A DNA stretch of 64,000 nt from Symsagittifera roscoffensis (taxonomy: Eukaryota; Xenacoelomorpha; Acoela; Convolutidae), in contig NC_087063.1 of the NCBI RefSeq assembly GCF_963678635.1, positions 56,385,504-56,449,503 on the forward strand, read 5' to 3'. The translations under genes were made by a program, and so were the position numbers. Under the pieces are notes generated by a model. The model worked only from the letters and a program-made list of their open reading frames with translations. It made no database searches and was not told the origin of the DNA. Shown here in pieces: positions 55,565 to 64,000 of the stretch. Within the stretch, counting starts at the first letter, position 1. Every line of letters starts with the position of its first letter.

Positions 55565-56033
55565 ATGAGTCTGGTTGTTTTGGATATTGAAAGTATTGAA
55601 AACAATATAGTGAAAGAGTTTGGAGTTTACAAGGATGGACAAACTGTAGGATATTCCTTTCTTCCTAGCAAAAAATTCAAACCAATATTCCAATCTTCTT
55701 GGTGTACAAAGCATCTTCATGGAATCAATTGGAGCAGTGGTTACGAAAAACATACAGAACTTGAAAAAATAATGAAAAATCTAGAAGCCACAAAAACGGA
55801 AATTTTTGGAAAAGGTTATGCAAAATGTAAGATTTTGTCAAAAATTTTGGAAACAAAGATAATCATTTTGGATGACTACGCTTGCCCTTAACTTCATTTT
55901 TTGATATTTAGAGATGAAGTATATGATTGGAGGTGTAGCAACTACCCATTTCGTCATGCAAAAACTCTTCACTATGCAGAAAGAAAAGCATTTCCATACG
56001 GAACATGTACTCGATGTTTTTTTAAAAAATTAT
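55565..56033 (+). pseudogene. Polinton protein with D-x-E start (exonuclease-like)
   Basis: The frame from 55565 reads SLVVLDIESIENNIVKEFG, GYSFLPSKKF, KHLHGINWSSG, IFGKGYAKCKILSK and IIILDDYACP, stopping at 55891. The next piece (55915-56033), after a frame change, has SNYPFRHAKTLHYAERKAF. An N-terminal D-x-E followed by a central Asp-Asp and a late H-x-x-x-x-x-x-E/D resembles RNase H-fold DEDD nucleases, so a nuclease-like function is possible but unproven. I recall this as a recurrent Polinton gene in Caenorhabditis. Confidence 0.5.
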
Positions 56034-56111
56034 AAATTATAATAATCTTAATGTACTACCATTTTGGCACTTTAATTAAATTTCATTGTCAACTTTTTTC
56101 TTAGAGTTAAG

Positions 56112-56375
56112 ATGGTCGATCAATGTGACAAGCCCGTAAATTTAGGAAACTTTGTTTTTGATGAAGAAAATCATGAGTGAAAATCATGGAAATTGCTTGG
56201 ACGTACATGTAATAGATCTCTTTTTTGTTTTTTATGCCAATTTTTTGTTATAGTTTTGATGCTAGTATGTGCAATCCTTCGAATTATGTTATCCACAACA
56301 TGTGAAGAAACAACAGTTTGGGTAGCTACCTTATCATGTACAGTCGGATACTTTCTACCTTCGCCAAAGCTATGA
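56112..56375 (+). pseudogene. Small Polinton membrane protein (one in-frame TGA)
   Basis: ATG at 56112 opens MVDQCDKPVNLGNFVF. An in-frame TGA at 56178-56180 is the only lesion. The frame continues with LLGRTCNRSLFCFL, a hydrophobic span (QFFVIVLMLVCAILRIML), TCEETTVWVATLSC and a second span to PSPKL and the stop at 56373-56375. Two membrane spans with a short loop suggest a virion or replication membrane protein; the role is unknown. Confidence 0.5.
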
Positions 56376-56410
56376 ATAAAATAAGATCTACCAAATAACG
56401 AATTTTTATT

Positions 56411-57060
56411 TACCTAGTTGGACCAAACGGATCCGTAAATTCTCATTTTGTTTTTGATTATTTGAAAATTGGTACTGTGCAACCAGCTTTTGATAAAATT
56501 TTTTATTTTTATCAACTTTATCAACCTCTCTAAATTCAAATGCAAAGAAAAAACCTTAAATTTATCCAAGGAGTAGATTTTGACTTGATTGAAATTCTTC
56601 CCAATAACGGGACTAAGTACTTGCTTATATTTGATGATTCTTGTGAAAAATTTCAAACTCCAAAATTTTTGTAAGTGATGGCACTGCTGGGAGACACAGG
56701 GGACTGAATACAATATACATCAAACACAATTTATTCCATCAAAGCAAATTAGGAAGAAATGTAGAGTTACAAAATACACACATAGTCTTGTTCAGGTCGC
56801 CGAGGGATGTTTTACAAATCAATACATTAGGTCAACAACATGATCTAGGATCTCAATTGAAAAAGTGGTATCAAGATGCAATATCCGTTCCTTATGTTCA
56901 TTTACTTATTCATTTAACCCAAAAACAGTTGATTCACTTAAGTATTGCTCTAATAATGGCTCAGTTTCAACAAATTTTTTTTACCAGCTGGAATAGAGAC
57001 AAAATTTTTGGACGATGAATACACAAAACGTCTCTATTCTCCCAATATTTCAAAAATTTT
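56411..57060 (+). pseudogene. Polinton FtsK/HerA-type packaging ATPase (decayed)
   Basis: Directly after TTTACCTAG the frame reads VGPNGSVNSHFVFDYL, a P-loop in which the expected G-K-S/T is V-N-S, so the catalytic Lys is gone. VQPAFDKILYFYQLYQPL, KFIQGVDFD and Walker B YLLIFDDS (GAT GAT at 56632-56637, intact) follow. Further pieces are FVSDGTAGRHRG, NTIYIKHNLFHQ, ELQNTHIVLFRSPRD and TLGQQHDLGS, in alternating frames. The enzyme would pump DNA into capsids. The N-terminus upstream of the P-loop is not visible, and at least three frame breaks are present. Confidence 0.75.
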
Positions 57061-57290
57061 CCCTAAAAAAAACATTCAGTCTCAGTTGTCCAAAAGAATT
57101 CAATCAATTTCTGAGCGAGTGTTTAATAAACCTATTAAGAAGAGAGCTTCGAGATCTTCGGAAAGAAGACGTAGTAAAATACCGAAAAGAAATTTCAGAA
57201 CTAACATAAAAAAGAACTTCTCTACACAAAAAAAGAATTATTTTAAGTTCAACTAAAGGGTTACAATTGATATCTATCATCACCCCTACT
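57015..57290 (+). pseudogene. Small conserved Polinton protein after the ATPase
   Basis: A 64-codon frame from 57015 reads PIFQKFSLKKTFSLSCPKEF, NQFLSECLINLLRREL and KEDVVKYRKEISEL. A frame change follows, then KGLQLISIITPTVF to a stop near 57300. The C-P-K-E-F...L-S-E-C-x-x-N-L-L pattern is familiar from small Polinton proteins of unknown function. It overlaps the ATPase end. Confidence 0.45.
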
Positions 57291-57690
57291 GTCTTTCATC
57301 GATTGACATAGTACGGAACAGCTTGTTTTAATTCCGTACTCAGTTTATCAATCACAAAGTACACTTCCAAGAAAACTAAAATTGTAACAAAAGCAAGAAA
57401 AAGAGGAGATTGTACCAAAAATTTTTGATTCTGTTTACAGTGCTCTAAATGCGAGGTTGAAAACGAGCAACAATCAGCACTTTATTGATTTAACTTTTCA
57501 ATTCTCCTAGAATTAAACTCAGCCAGTCAGACAATATTATATTAAATTATCGTGATACAAAAGAATCTATTGTAGAACTTGTGTGCACTAAAGCGAAATA
57601 ACACCGATTTTCCAGATATTTACTTTGATATTTTGGAAGCAAACCAATTTCCTCTAAACTTGTTCTAAATATATCAAGGAAATCTGGTGT
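57291..57690. other. Polinton spacer with integrase N-terminal debris
   Basis: No continuous frame. Some pieces just upstream of the integrase core (for example LNSASQTILY near 57520 and IFTLIFWKQTNFL near 57620) may be remains of its N-terminal zinc domain, but I cannot support them. Confidence 0.3.
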
Positions 57691-58390
57691 ATGGACTTGA
57701 CTTTTGTAGACAAGTTAGCTAGTCAAAACAATGGAGTCAATACATGTCAAACAATGGAGTCAAAATATAGTTGCTGTAGACAATTTTTCGATATTTGTCG
57801 GAATATAAACAATAAAAACAAAGCACGCCAAAGACACTTTACAAGCTTTCAGGAAATTGATTTCTCAAAAAACACTCCTGAAACACTTTGGGTTGATAAA
57901 GGAACAGAATATGGGGAAACTTTTTTTAAAATTTTGCAAGGAGAAAGACATTGAAGCTTACTCAACAAGGAGTGAAACAAAAGCTGCATTTGCAGAAAGA
58001 GAGCAATTCAGTCTCTAAAACATATAATATATCGTTACATTGAAGATCATGGTAAAAAATCTGATCCCAAATTGCGGCAATTTGTTTCTACATTGAACTG
58101 TCGCAAAAATCGATCAAACGGAAAATCTTCCAGAGATGTGAAGAACATTGATTGTTCATCAATTTTGTCAAACAAATCGTTCAAGAAATATACTAAACCA
58201 AAATTCAAAATTGGTGATAGAGTTAGAATTTCGAAAAAAGATATTCCGTTCCGAAAAGAATACAAGCCACAGTTTACAGATGAATTTTTTTAAAATTTCG
58301 GCAATTTCTACAAAAAAACCTCCTACATACATCATCATAGATCTCGAAAAAGAAAAAATTCCGAGAAAATTATATTTAAAAAAGAGCTGA
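57691..58390 (+). pseudogene. Polinton integrase (retroviral DDE type), decayed
   Basis: Core motifs in order: MDLTFVDKLASQNNGV at 57691 (first Asp), VAVDNFSIFVG in the next frame, KNTPETLWVDKGTEYG at about 57865-57910 (second Asp), and TKAAFAERE with Glu codon at 57995-57997. NCRKNRSNGKSSRDVKN and a C-terminal SH3-like module follow (PKFKIGDRVRIS, then YKPQFTDEFF and KPPTYIIIDLEKE) to 58390. All three catalytic residues survive, but frameshifts near 57760, 57950, 58020 and 58290 break it. It would insert the element and create the 6-bp target duplication seen here. Confidence 0.82.
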
Positions 58391-58450
58391 GAAGATGTTC
58401 AGGTTAAAGGTAAGTCATTTTTTAAGTTGAATTTCTACCGATCGCTTGTC

Positions 58451-59160
58451 ATGGATTCTTTTACTATTGAGCTCGTTTCTAAGGCTATTTTTGATTGTTA
58501 TGCGAATATTAGTCTTAGTTCTTTTACAAATTTTCTATTGGATTAACAACATCAAAAAGGAGAATGAATGGGAGGTTGCTATTTTAGAAATATCGTACCC
58601 TTCATTGTACCAAAACGTTATAGAGGGAAAGTTTACTTTCATAGATGGACGAGAAAGTCCTGAGGCAAAAAGAAAGATTTAACCGATGCATATTGAACCT
58701 GGATTGTATTCAATTATTGTTGATATAGTTGTAGCCATGAATGACAAAGTTCGAAAATGTATAGGCGCACAGAAATATGTAAATAACGGAATTTATGTAT
58801 CAGTATATAATATTACACAAAAAAACGCCATTCATTTACCTGAGGATCAATCAGTGTTTATAATTCAAAGTGCTGATTTGAGCCACGTTTTTGGTGGTGA
58901 TTAAAAACAAAATCAGACATGGGTTATAATGGAAAGAAAAGGACCACATTATCCTCAGTATTCTTAAGACATTATAAGAATACATTCCCTAATGATTTAT
59001 AATGATATTATAGAATATAATATAGTAGGCTATTGAAAACTCCTTTAATACGTTGTGTTCCTTTCATTTCCAAAGTAAAAAATGGAGACATAATATCAAT
59101 CAATGAATCATCAATACTTTACAAATCTACAACTTAAAAAAATATAAAAAACCTAATAAC
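58451..59160 (+). pseudogene. Polinton minor-capsid-like protein (decayed)
   Basis: ATG at 58451 opens MDSFTIELVSKAIFDCY. After a short insertion it continues with EWEVAILEISYPSLYQNVIEG and KFTFIDGRESPEAKRK, TAA at 58680-58682, then in frame MHIEPGLYSIIVDIV, NDKVRKCIGAQKYV and SADLSHVFGGD to 58904. Later pieces KGPHYPQYS, DIIRIHSLMIYNDIIEYN reach about 59030. The E-W-E-V-A-I-x-E-I-S-Y-P-S pattern is a hallmark of a conserved Polinton structural protein widely taken to be the penton/minor capsid protein. Assignment rests on motif memory. Confidence 0.65.
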
Positions 59161-59188
59161 CATTTTGGTTTCTGCTCATTACAATTAC

Positions 59189-59700
59189 ATGGAAACTATA
59201 GCAAGAACCTTTATCATTCCATCTCATCAAAACCAGTTTATTCAAGAAAATGTTTTCAATAATGCCCCAATCAGAAGAATAGCTGTTGCAATGAATACAA
59301 ATTTGGCTGTTGCGTGATCTTTTCAAAGAAGTCTTTTCAGCTATCAACATTTTCATTTGAGAGAGCTTAGAATTATTTGGAGCGGAAGAGCAATTATTTC
59401 ATTAGATACAACTTCTCCTTGTCACTCCTAAATACAACAATGAAAGCAATGCAGTTTAACGAAGATTTTCCAGCTCTTCCTACGGAAGATTCTCAAAATC
59501 ACTATATTCTAGTTTTCGACTTGACTTCACTACAGGATGCAGCTGAACAGTTGCATTATCCAGAACTTAATGGAGAAAGCTTGAGATTAGAAATGTTTTT
59601 TCAATATCTCTTGGAGCAAGTAACGGGAGTGATTGTCTTGGGAGAAAGACTATCAAACATTCAAATCGACAAACACACAACAGTCGCTGGAAAGGTTTAA
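59189..59700 (+). pseudogene. Polinton major capsid protein, C-terminal third only
   Basis: The piece from ATG 59189 reads METIARTFIIPSHQNQFI, NNAPIRRIAVAMNTN to TGA near 59316. Then in other frames come FHLRELRIIWSGRAIISLD and, in a long open frame, TTMKAMQFNEDFPALP, HYILVFDLTSLQDAAEQ, HYPELNGESLRLEMFF and VIVLGERLSNIQIDK to 59700. This is the end of the double-jelly-roll capsid protein (the C. elegans F54H12.2 type). The family is several hundred residues long and the N-terminal two thirds are absent, so a deletion lies between 59150 and 59189. Confidence 0.72.
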
Positions 59701-59720
59701 TTTTTTTTCGAATTTTCAGG

Positions 59721-60439
59721 TTCCAAAAAAAAATATTGTAACTCTTTTGGGACTTTTCTTTGTTATTATCTCTGTACTACCTTTTTTTTTCTTCAGACCT
59801 AAAGCTCTAGAAAAAATAGAGAAGGAATGCTGTTTAGTTGAAAACCTAGGACAATTCTTCAACCTAGACTGGAACACAGTGTTCAAAAATTTTTGCCACT
59901 ACATAAGGTTTGTGTATGGGACTTTGTTGATTCAACTCCTAAATGTGTGTAAGTCATTAATCTTTCTTTTTTTTATCCTAAAGAACGCTGTCAAACTATC
60001 AATTTCTTTTTTTAGGTGTAAATCAACCTACAATTGCAAAGATGGATAGTTTTTCACTTTTGCAAAATATTAAAAGATTTCCAGCGCTCAGGTTCAAATA
60101 CATGGGATCAGACCCTTCTGATACAGTAGCTTAACTAACAAAAAACTCTATTGCATTTAATAAATCAGCCCCAAGCAATGCCAGAGGAGACACTGGATCA
60201 TGATTGCTCGACTGGATAAAAGCTACTACTTTGCTGATTCTTTGGGAAGAAAGAGATCAACTTACCCCTTTTTGACAAAAAAGTATCGACTAATGGTTCC
60301 TCGAAAGCTACAAAAGACTGATAGTTTGTGTGGATTCTACGCAATATAATCAGCATTTCTTCTTTCTGATTTCTTCCAGAAGAACTTGAATAATGTTCAT
60401 GATGTGAATGTTGTGAATTTTATCAGTAGTTTTATATAA
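59721..60439 (+). pseudogene. Polinton adenain-type cysteine protease with membrane leader and intron
   Basis: After an acceptor TTTTCAG at 59714-59720 the frame reads NIVTLLGLFFVIISVLPFFFF (a hydrophobic span) and then ECCLVENLGQFFNLDW to a donor GTAAGTC at 59949. A 67-base intron ends TTTTTTTAG at 60015. Exon 2 starts GVNQPTIAKMDSF and has ALRFKYMGSDPSDTV. After a frameshift come the catalytic His (RHWIMIARLD, codon 60191-60193), FADSLGRK and the catalytic Cys (SLCGFYAI, codon 60329-60331), followed by TAA 60347-60349 and NNVHDVNVVNF to 60439. The fold would mature capsid proteins. His, Asp and Cys survive; two lesions destroy the frame. Confidence 0.75.
59949..60015 (+). other. Intron in the Polinton protease gene
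   Basis: GTAAGTCATT donor and TTTCTTTTTTTAG acceptor bound 67 bases, a normal nematode intron size. Removing it joins LLIQLLNVC to GVNQPTIAK without a frame change. Confidence 0.5.
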
Positions 60440-61569
60440 AAGTGCATTTCTTAATTGTAAGTAAAAAAGTTTGCATTAATTTTACCATCCGTTGTTGTGA
60501 ATTGATTGATAACTTATGTAATTGAACTCTTTAAATTCCTTAATTTTTTTAAAGAAAAAGCATCATAGCAACTAACCTTTTAATGAAATACGGAGAATGA
60601 TGATGGAATATGGATGTTGTAGTCCCCCAATTGAAAAAGTTAACGATAGAGTAGATAAATTTAGGAAAATTGTAACTTCCAGTAAATTGTATAATTTTAT
60701 TGAAACTTTACTCTGCGAAAGATAGAAAAATTATTATACGAACATATCAGACACAAAAAAATTGTGATACCATATTTTTCTCAGTGTAAACTTTTACCGT
60801 GGCAGAGCAATTGACATTTTTGGATGATAATTTTTTGGAAATTTTGGAACTTTCAAATTTTTTTTTGAAGATTGAAGATAAAGTGATAAAAAAGAACTGA
60901 AAGGAATCGTAGCAAGAAATATGACCAAGTAATTAATTAGTTGAGTTAAAAACAAGAACTAGACAAAAACATCTGATTGGTCGAAACTTAAAAAATTTGC
61001 ATATTTTTATCTTAGTTCCAATGAAAAGTTCATGCAGTTTTGATTGGATTTATTTCGATTTATTATGAAAATTTAAGATTTTAATCTCTCAAGAAAATAA
61101 TTTACCCATCATTAACTCTGTGGGGAACCGCTAATATGCATTTGTCATATGATCGTGGGATAACTATGTGAAAAAAGATAAAATAAGTAATAAAATTAAT
61201 AAGTATAATTAAGCTCTCATCCGTTCTCCAGATAACTTGGGGAATAAAAGATTAAGTGGGAGAAAAAAATAATCAACCGTGAGGAGCTGTTAAGATTCCG
61301 CTGATATCCCGTGGAGCGGAATAATTAACCTGTCAAAGATAATCATCTCTTGAAAATGTTCCCCAGATAACCTGAGGGAATATAAATAAGATGAAATAAG
61401 TATTTAAAAGATTCTTTCGAGAAATAAAAATGTTCTGTGATATATTAGTTTATGATCCCATAAACTAAATTGAAACCTAATTTTTATCGAAACTTATCGT
61501 CTGAAACTTACCATACCAATTTTTCGAGATAGAAACTTGCATGTAAAACCTAAAAAATTTTCAAAAATT
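60440..61569. other. Polinton right sub-terminal non-coding region
   Basis: No ORF is supported. Two diverged copies of a block reading TCTCCAGATAACTTGGGGAA (about 61224) and CCCCAGATAACCTGAGGGAA (about 61362) occur about 138 bases apart. The words AAACTTACCAT recur towards the inverted repeat. Confidence 0.45.
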
Positions 61570-61899
61570 TTTCTGAAACTTACCATCTTACCATCTGAAA
61601 CTATGACCAATCCTAATACACTGGAATGTCTATTCCACGTAATAGACCAATAATGTTTTCCCATTAGGTAACGCGCGCCGAGATTTTTGCGAAAAAACTA
61701 AAATTTTCCACGTTTTCTTACCATTACCTTACCATCACACTGAAACCTCACCATTGGTATTTCCTACCTTAATACATTGTAGACTCTACTCCCTATGTTA
61801 ATACATTGGGTGATGACCAGTTACTCGTTAGCCTATGTTAATACATGGGGGTAATCACCCCCCCCCCCCCCGGACGATTTGGCTCCAACATATACTACT
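61570..61899 (-). repeat. Polinton right terminal inverted repeat
   Basis: It ends ...CATATACTACT and carries GGAGCC/GGCTCC, the C run and CGCGCGCCGAGATTTTTGCG in mirror order to 38357-38690. The two repeats differ at many positions, so the Polinton insertion is much older than the LTR element insertion. Confidence 0.88.
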
Positions 61900-61905
61900 A
61901 ATGCA
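61900..61905. repeat. Polinton target-site duplication, right (AATGCA)
   Basis: Exact copy of 38351-38356 at the other end of the element. Confidence 0.85.
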
Positions 61906-62745
61906 TTTTATTGGCGAAAAAACACAAAAATTATGATCCATTTTTAGAGAATTATATTCGATTATATTGGATTAAAATGCCAACAAAAATATCAGGAATA
62001 TAAACAGTTTTTGGTTGATTATAATTGACTATCTTGTAAATTGATATTTACTGACCAAATCATGACGATATAGTCGATCATAATCCATGGCTGCTCGGTG
62101 CGATTTTCATTTTGCAAAAGATTGCTAAACTCAAGGCATTTGACCTACCTGACATATCGGAAATAGAGGAACGAAAATGATGTCAAATTAGAGCTTCCTC
62201 ACAACCTCACATCAGCATCATCTTTAAGGTGTAACGGAATGTTTTCGAAAGTAAATCGAAAACGCTGAACATTATAAACATAGTTTCATTACTCAGCATG
62301 CTAATTTCAATACTCATTGGACAATGTGTTAAAAGTGTTTAAAATAGTTTAGAAAACCTGAGATGCTTGATATATGAAAAAGAACTCAAAGTACTAACTG
62401 TAAGGCGTCAAACTCATCATGGTTTTTATAAAAATTTCTAAAAATGTTAGGTGGTCTCAGTACCCGCACTGGAGTTACATGGATAATAATCGATTATATA
62501 GTCATTTTATGGTCAGTCTCTATAAAACTACAAAAATAATTGATTATAATCCGTCAAAAATGAATTACAATCCATTATTTTTTATAAAAATAGATTCCAT
62601 CATAATCCCTAATAATCGGTTATAATCACTGTTAATGGGTTTTTTTGAGAGGTTTGTCACGAAATTTACAAATTCGTTCAAATTTATCGCATTTCCTGTT
62701 TAGTGCAGTCGCTACGTATTAGGTTTCATAAAATGATACATTTCA
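61906..62745. repeat. Long non-coding repeat A', right part
   Basis: It continues the interrupted repeat: TTATTGGCGAAAAAACAC matches 34664 onward, then CCATGGCTGCTCGGTGCGA matches 34857, AGTACCCGCACTGGAGTT matches 35237 and CGCTACGTATTAGGTTTCAT matches 35493. Homology stops near 62745. Confidence 0.65.
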
Positions 62746-63295
62746 CTTTTCCACTTATATAGTTTTGTCTAATACCCCGTTTAGCCCCTCTCTGTTTACC
62801 GCTAACCGCTCCTTACACCCCCCGTTTTCCTCCCTGTTTACACCCTCCCACCCGTTTATCCCCCCCGGTTTTCCTCGCTGTTTACACCCCCCGCTTACCC
62901 CCTCCCCACACCCCACCCATCTGCCAGCTTACCACAAGCGCCATTCGCCCCCCCCTTTATGGGGGGTTATTTATTGGTAGACTTAGGGGGAGGTGTTTAA
63001 AAATCTACATACAACCCCTCCCCCCCTGTTTACTCCTCCTCAATTTACCCCCATCTTATTTTAATCACCCCCCTTTTACTGAACGGGGGGGGGGGGAATA
63101 AAATGTGGGGGGAGGGTAACCTGAACAACTATGTATACTCCATCCCCCGTCCCCGTTCGAGAGAAGGGGGTTTGGGCAAATGCGGGTGAAGGGCAAAGAG
63201 GGGGGGAGGGGGTAATTCGAGTATGTTTAGAATGTGAGCGGGCCGTAAGTAACGCAGAAAGGTTGCAAGTTTTCCAGAAAAATTTTGTGAAAAAT
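62746..63295. repeat. C/G-run-rich low-complexity stretch
   Basis: Many C runs (CCCCCCGTTTTCC, CCCCTCCCC) switch to G runs from about 63080 (GAACGGGGGGGGGG, GAGGGGGGGAGGGGG). The two strand-opposite tracts could pair with each other or form quadruplexes on opposite strands. ORFs here are compositional artefacts. Confidence 0.5.
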
Positions 63296-63545
63296 GTATC
63301 GATTATAATCTGTAATAATCAATCATAATCGATTCTATATAGAAAATGGATTATAATCTTTTATAATGGATTTTAAATGGGTTATAGTCCATTTTAATGG
63401 CAAAAACGATCAATAATAATGACCACATACTCGATTACGTGGTCTAAATTTGCCACAATAATGGATTATTTTGACAATATTATGGCAATATTTTTTATTA
63501 TAATCGATTTTTATCCATGGAACTCCGGTACGGGTAGTGTGCTAA
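63296..63545. repeat. Inverted fragment of the repeat A family
   Basis: Words such as ATGGATTATAATC, ATAATGGATTTTAAATGG and CATGGAACTCCGGTACGGGTA match, in reverse complement, the right part of repeat A (compare 35229-35290, TACCCGCACTGGAGTTCCATG). Confidence 0.5.
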
Positions 63546-64000
63546 AAGGGTGGTTGTGAAGCTCAACCGCTCCCCCTCTCATTTCTGGTTGCCAAACTTT
63601 TGCAATGGGCACCCCTTTCATGTAATATTACAACATCAATTTTTTGTCTGACTAACCTCAAATTTTTTCGCCAAAAAAAGTAATTTTGCAGTGTTAGCGC
63701 GCGCCAAAAAAACGCAATTTTTTAATCGAAAACTTTCCTGAATTTTCCTTAAAACGCTATTTTGGCCTGTTTTTTAAAAAAGTTGCTTGCGGCGCAGAGA
63801 ATTTTTGACGAAACGGTCCTTTGAGTATTTTCGACTTTGGAAAATCAAATTGATTGACCAAAAAAATCCGCAACATTTTAAAAATGTTTCGAAAACCCAC
63901 TCTCCCCCTTAGAAACCTTTCTGCGCAAGCTCCTGTGTGGTTTGTTATAGTTGACACTTGCCTCCACTTTGTAGTCGCCTGGCTCTGGGGGTTGCAGCTT
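63546..64000. other. Intergenic DNA, no gene recognised
   Basis: Nothing with protein or RNA gene resemblance; some GCGCGC-containing words are present. Confidence 0.4.

Larger units (their letters stand above)
38357..61899. mobile_element. 23.5-kb Polinton/Maverick DNA transposon (decayed)
   Basis: It is bounded by inverted repeats of about 330 bp beginning AGTAGTATAT and a perfect 6-bp duplication AATGCA. Its genes are those of Polintons: protein-primed polymerase B on the minus strand; packaging ATPase, retroviral-type integrase, minor-capsid-like protein, major capsid protein C-terminus and adenain-type protease on the plus strand, along with several small conserved proteins. Polintons are self-synthesising transposons that also encode virion proteins. 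Total length is inflated by about 8 kb of tandem copies of polymerase sequence. Nearly all genes are frameshifted and three catalytic motifs are altered, so it is a dead copy. Confidence 0.93.

Noticed and set aside
62765..63328. Pro- and Gly-rich frames in the C/G-rich stretch
   Set aside because: Composition of homopolymer runs, not coding.

Overview
The window looks like a eukaryotic, most likely nematode (Caenorhabditis-type) chromosome segment. It is AT-rich with short consensus-like introns and TTTCAG/TTTTAG-type acceptors, and it carries transposon families I associate with Caenorhabditis. It has almost no host coding content. The only host-like protein signal is one Rossmann-fold exon resembling UDP-glucose 4-epimerase (2784-3083, minus). 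Everything else recognisable is mobile DNA, and most of it is broken.

Layout. 1-9870: intergenic DNA with short repeats, a 1.1-kb inverted-repeat element (3577-4651), a small relative of it (5310-5525) and a cluster of GGATTCCGC-type modules (1545-2165). 9871-32160: a 22.3-kb LTR retrotransposon with 412-bp LTRs, coding on the plus strand. Its order is LTR, structured leader, small basic ORF, gag, protease, reverse transcriptase/RNase H, integrase (Ty3/gypsy order), two tiny membrane proteins, a Ser/Pro/Gln-rich ORF, an envelope-like glycoprotein resembling chuvirus-type glycoproteins, a further long ORF of unknown function, a 1.4-kb 3' region, LTR. A 3.26-kb segment (pol tail to env N-terminus) is duplicated in tandem. 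32272-38356 and 61906-62745: two paralogous copies of a long non-coding repeat, the second holding a 200-N assembly gap. 38357-61899: a 23.5-kb Polinton/Maverick inserted in the second copy. It has inverted repeats of about 330 bp and a perfect 6-bp target duplication AATGCA. 61906-64000: the rest of the interrupted repeat, a C/G-rich stretch and an inverted repeat fragment.

The Polinton carries protein-primed DNA polymerase B on the minus strand (51376 down to 38856). On the plus strand it carries remnants of several small proteins, the packaging ATPase, the retroviral-type integrase, a minor-capsid-like protein, the major capsid C-terminus and an adenain-type cysteine protease. Its polymerase gene is inflated by six tandem copies of a segment of about 1.6 kb that covers the N-terminal and exonuclease region. 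The zinc-finger start of the gene is duplicated as well. Key catalytic motifs are changed in the polymerase (motif A) and the ATPase (Walker A), and nearly every gene is frameshifted. The 164-residue ORF at 52152-52646 is the exception.

In the retroelement, gag and pol lie in one frame with in-frame stops and compensating frameshifts, and the reverse transcriptase box reads YLDV. Both elements therefore look non-autonomous today. The LTRs differ at only about 4 of 412 positions by eye, so the retroelement insertion is fairly recent. The most novel content is the set of non-gag/pol/env genes around env in this unusually large retroelement, and the internally amplified Polinton polymerase gene. 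All identifications are from reading the sequence; no database search was possible.
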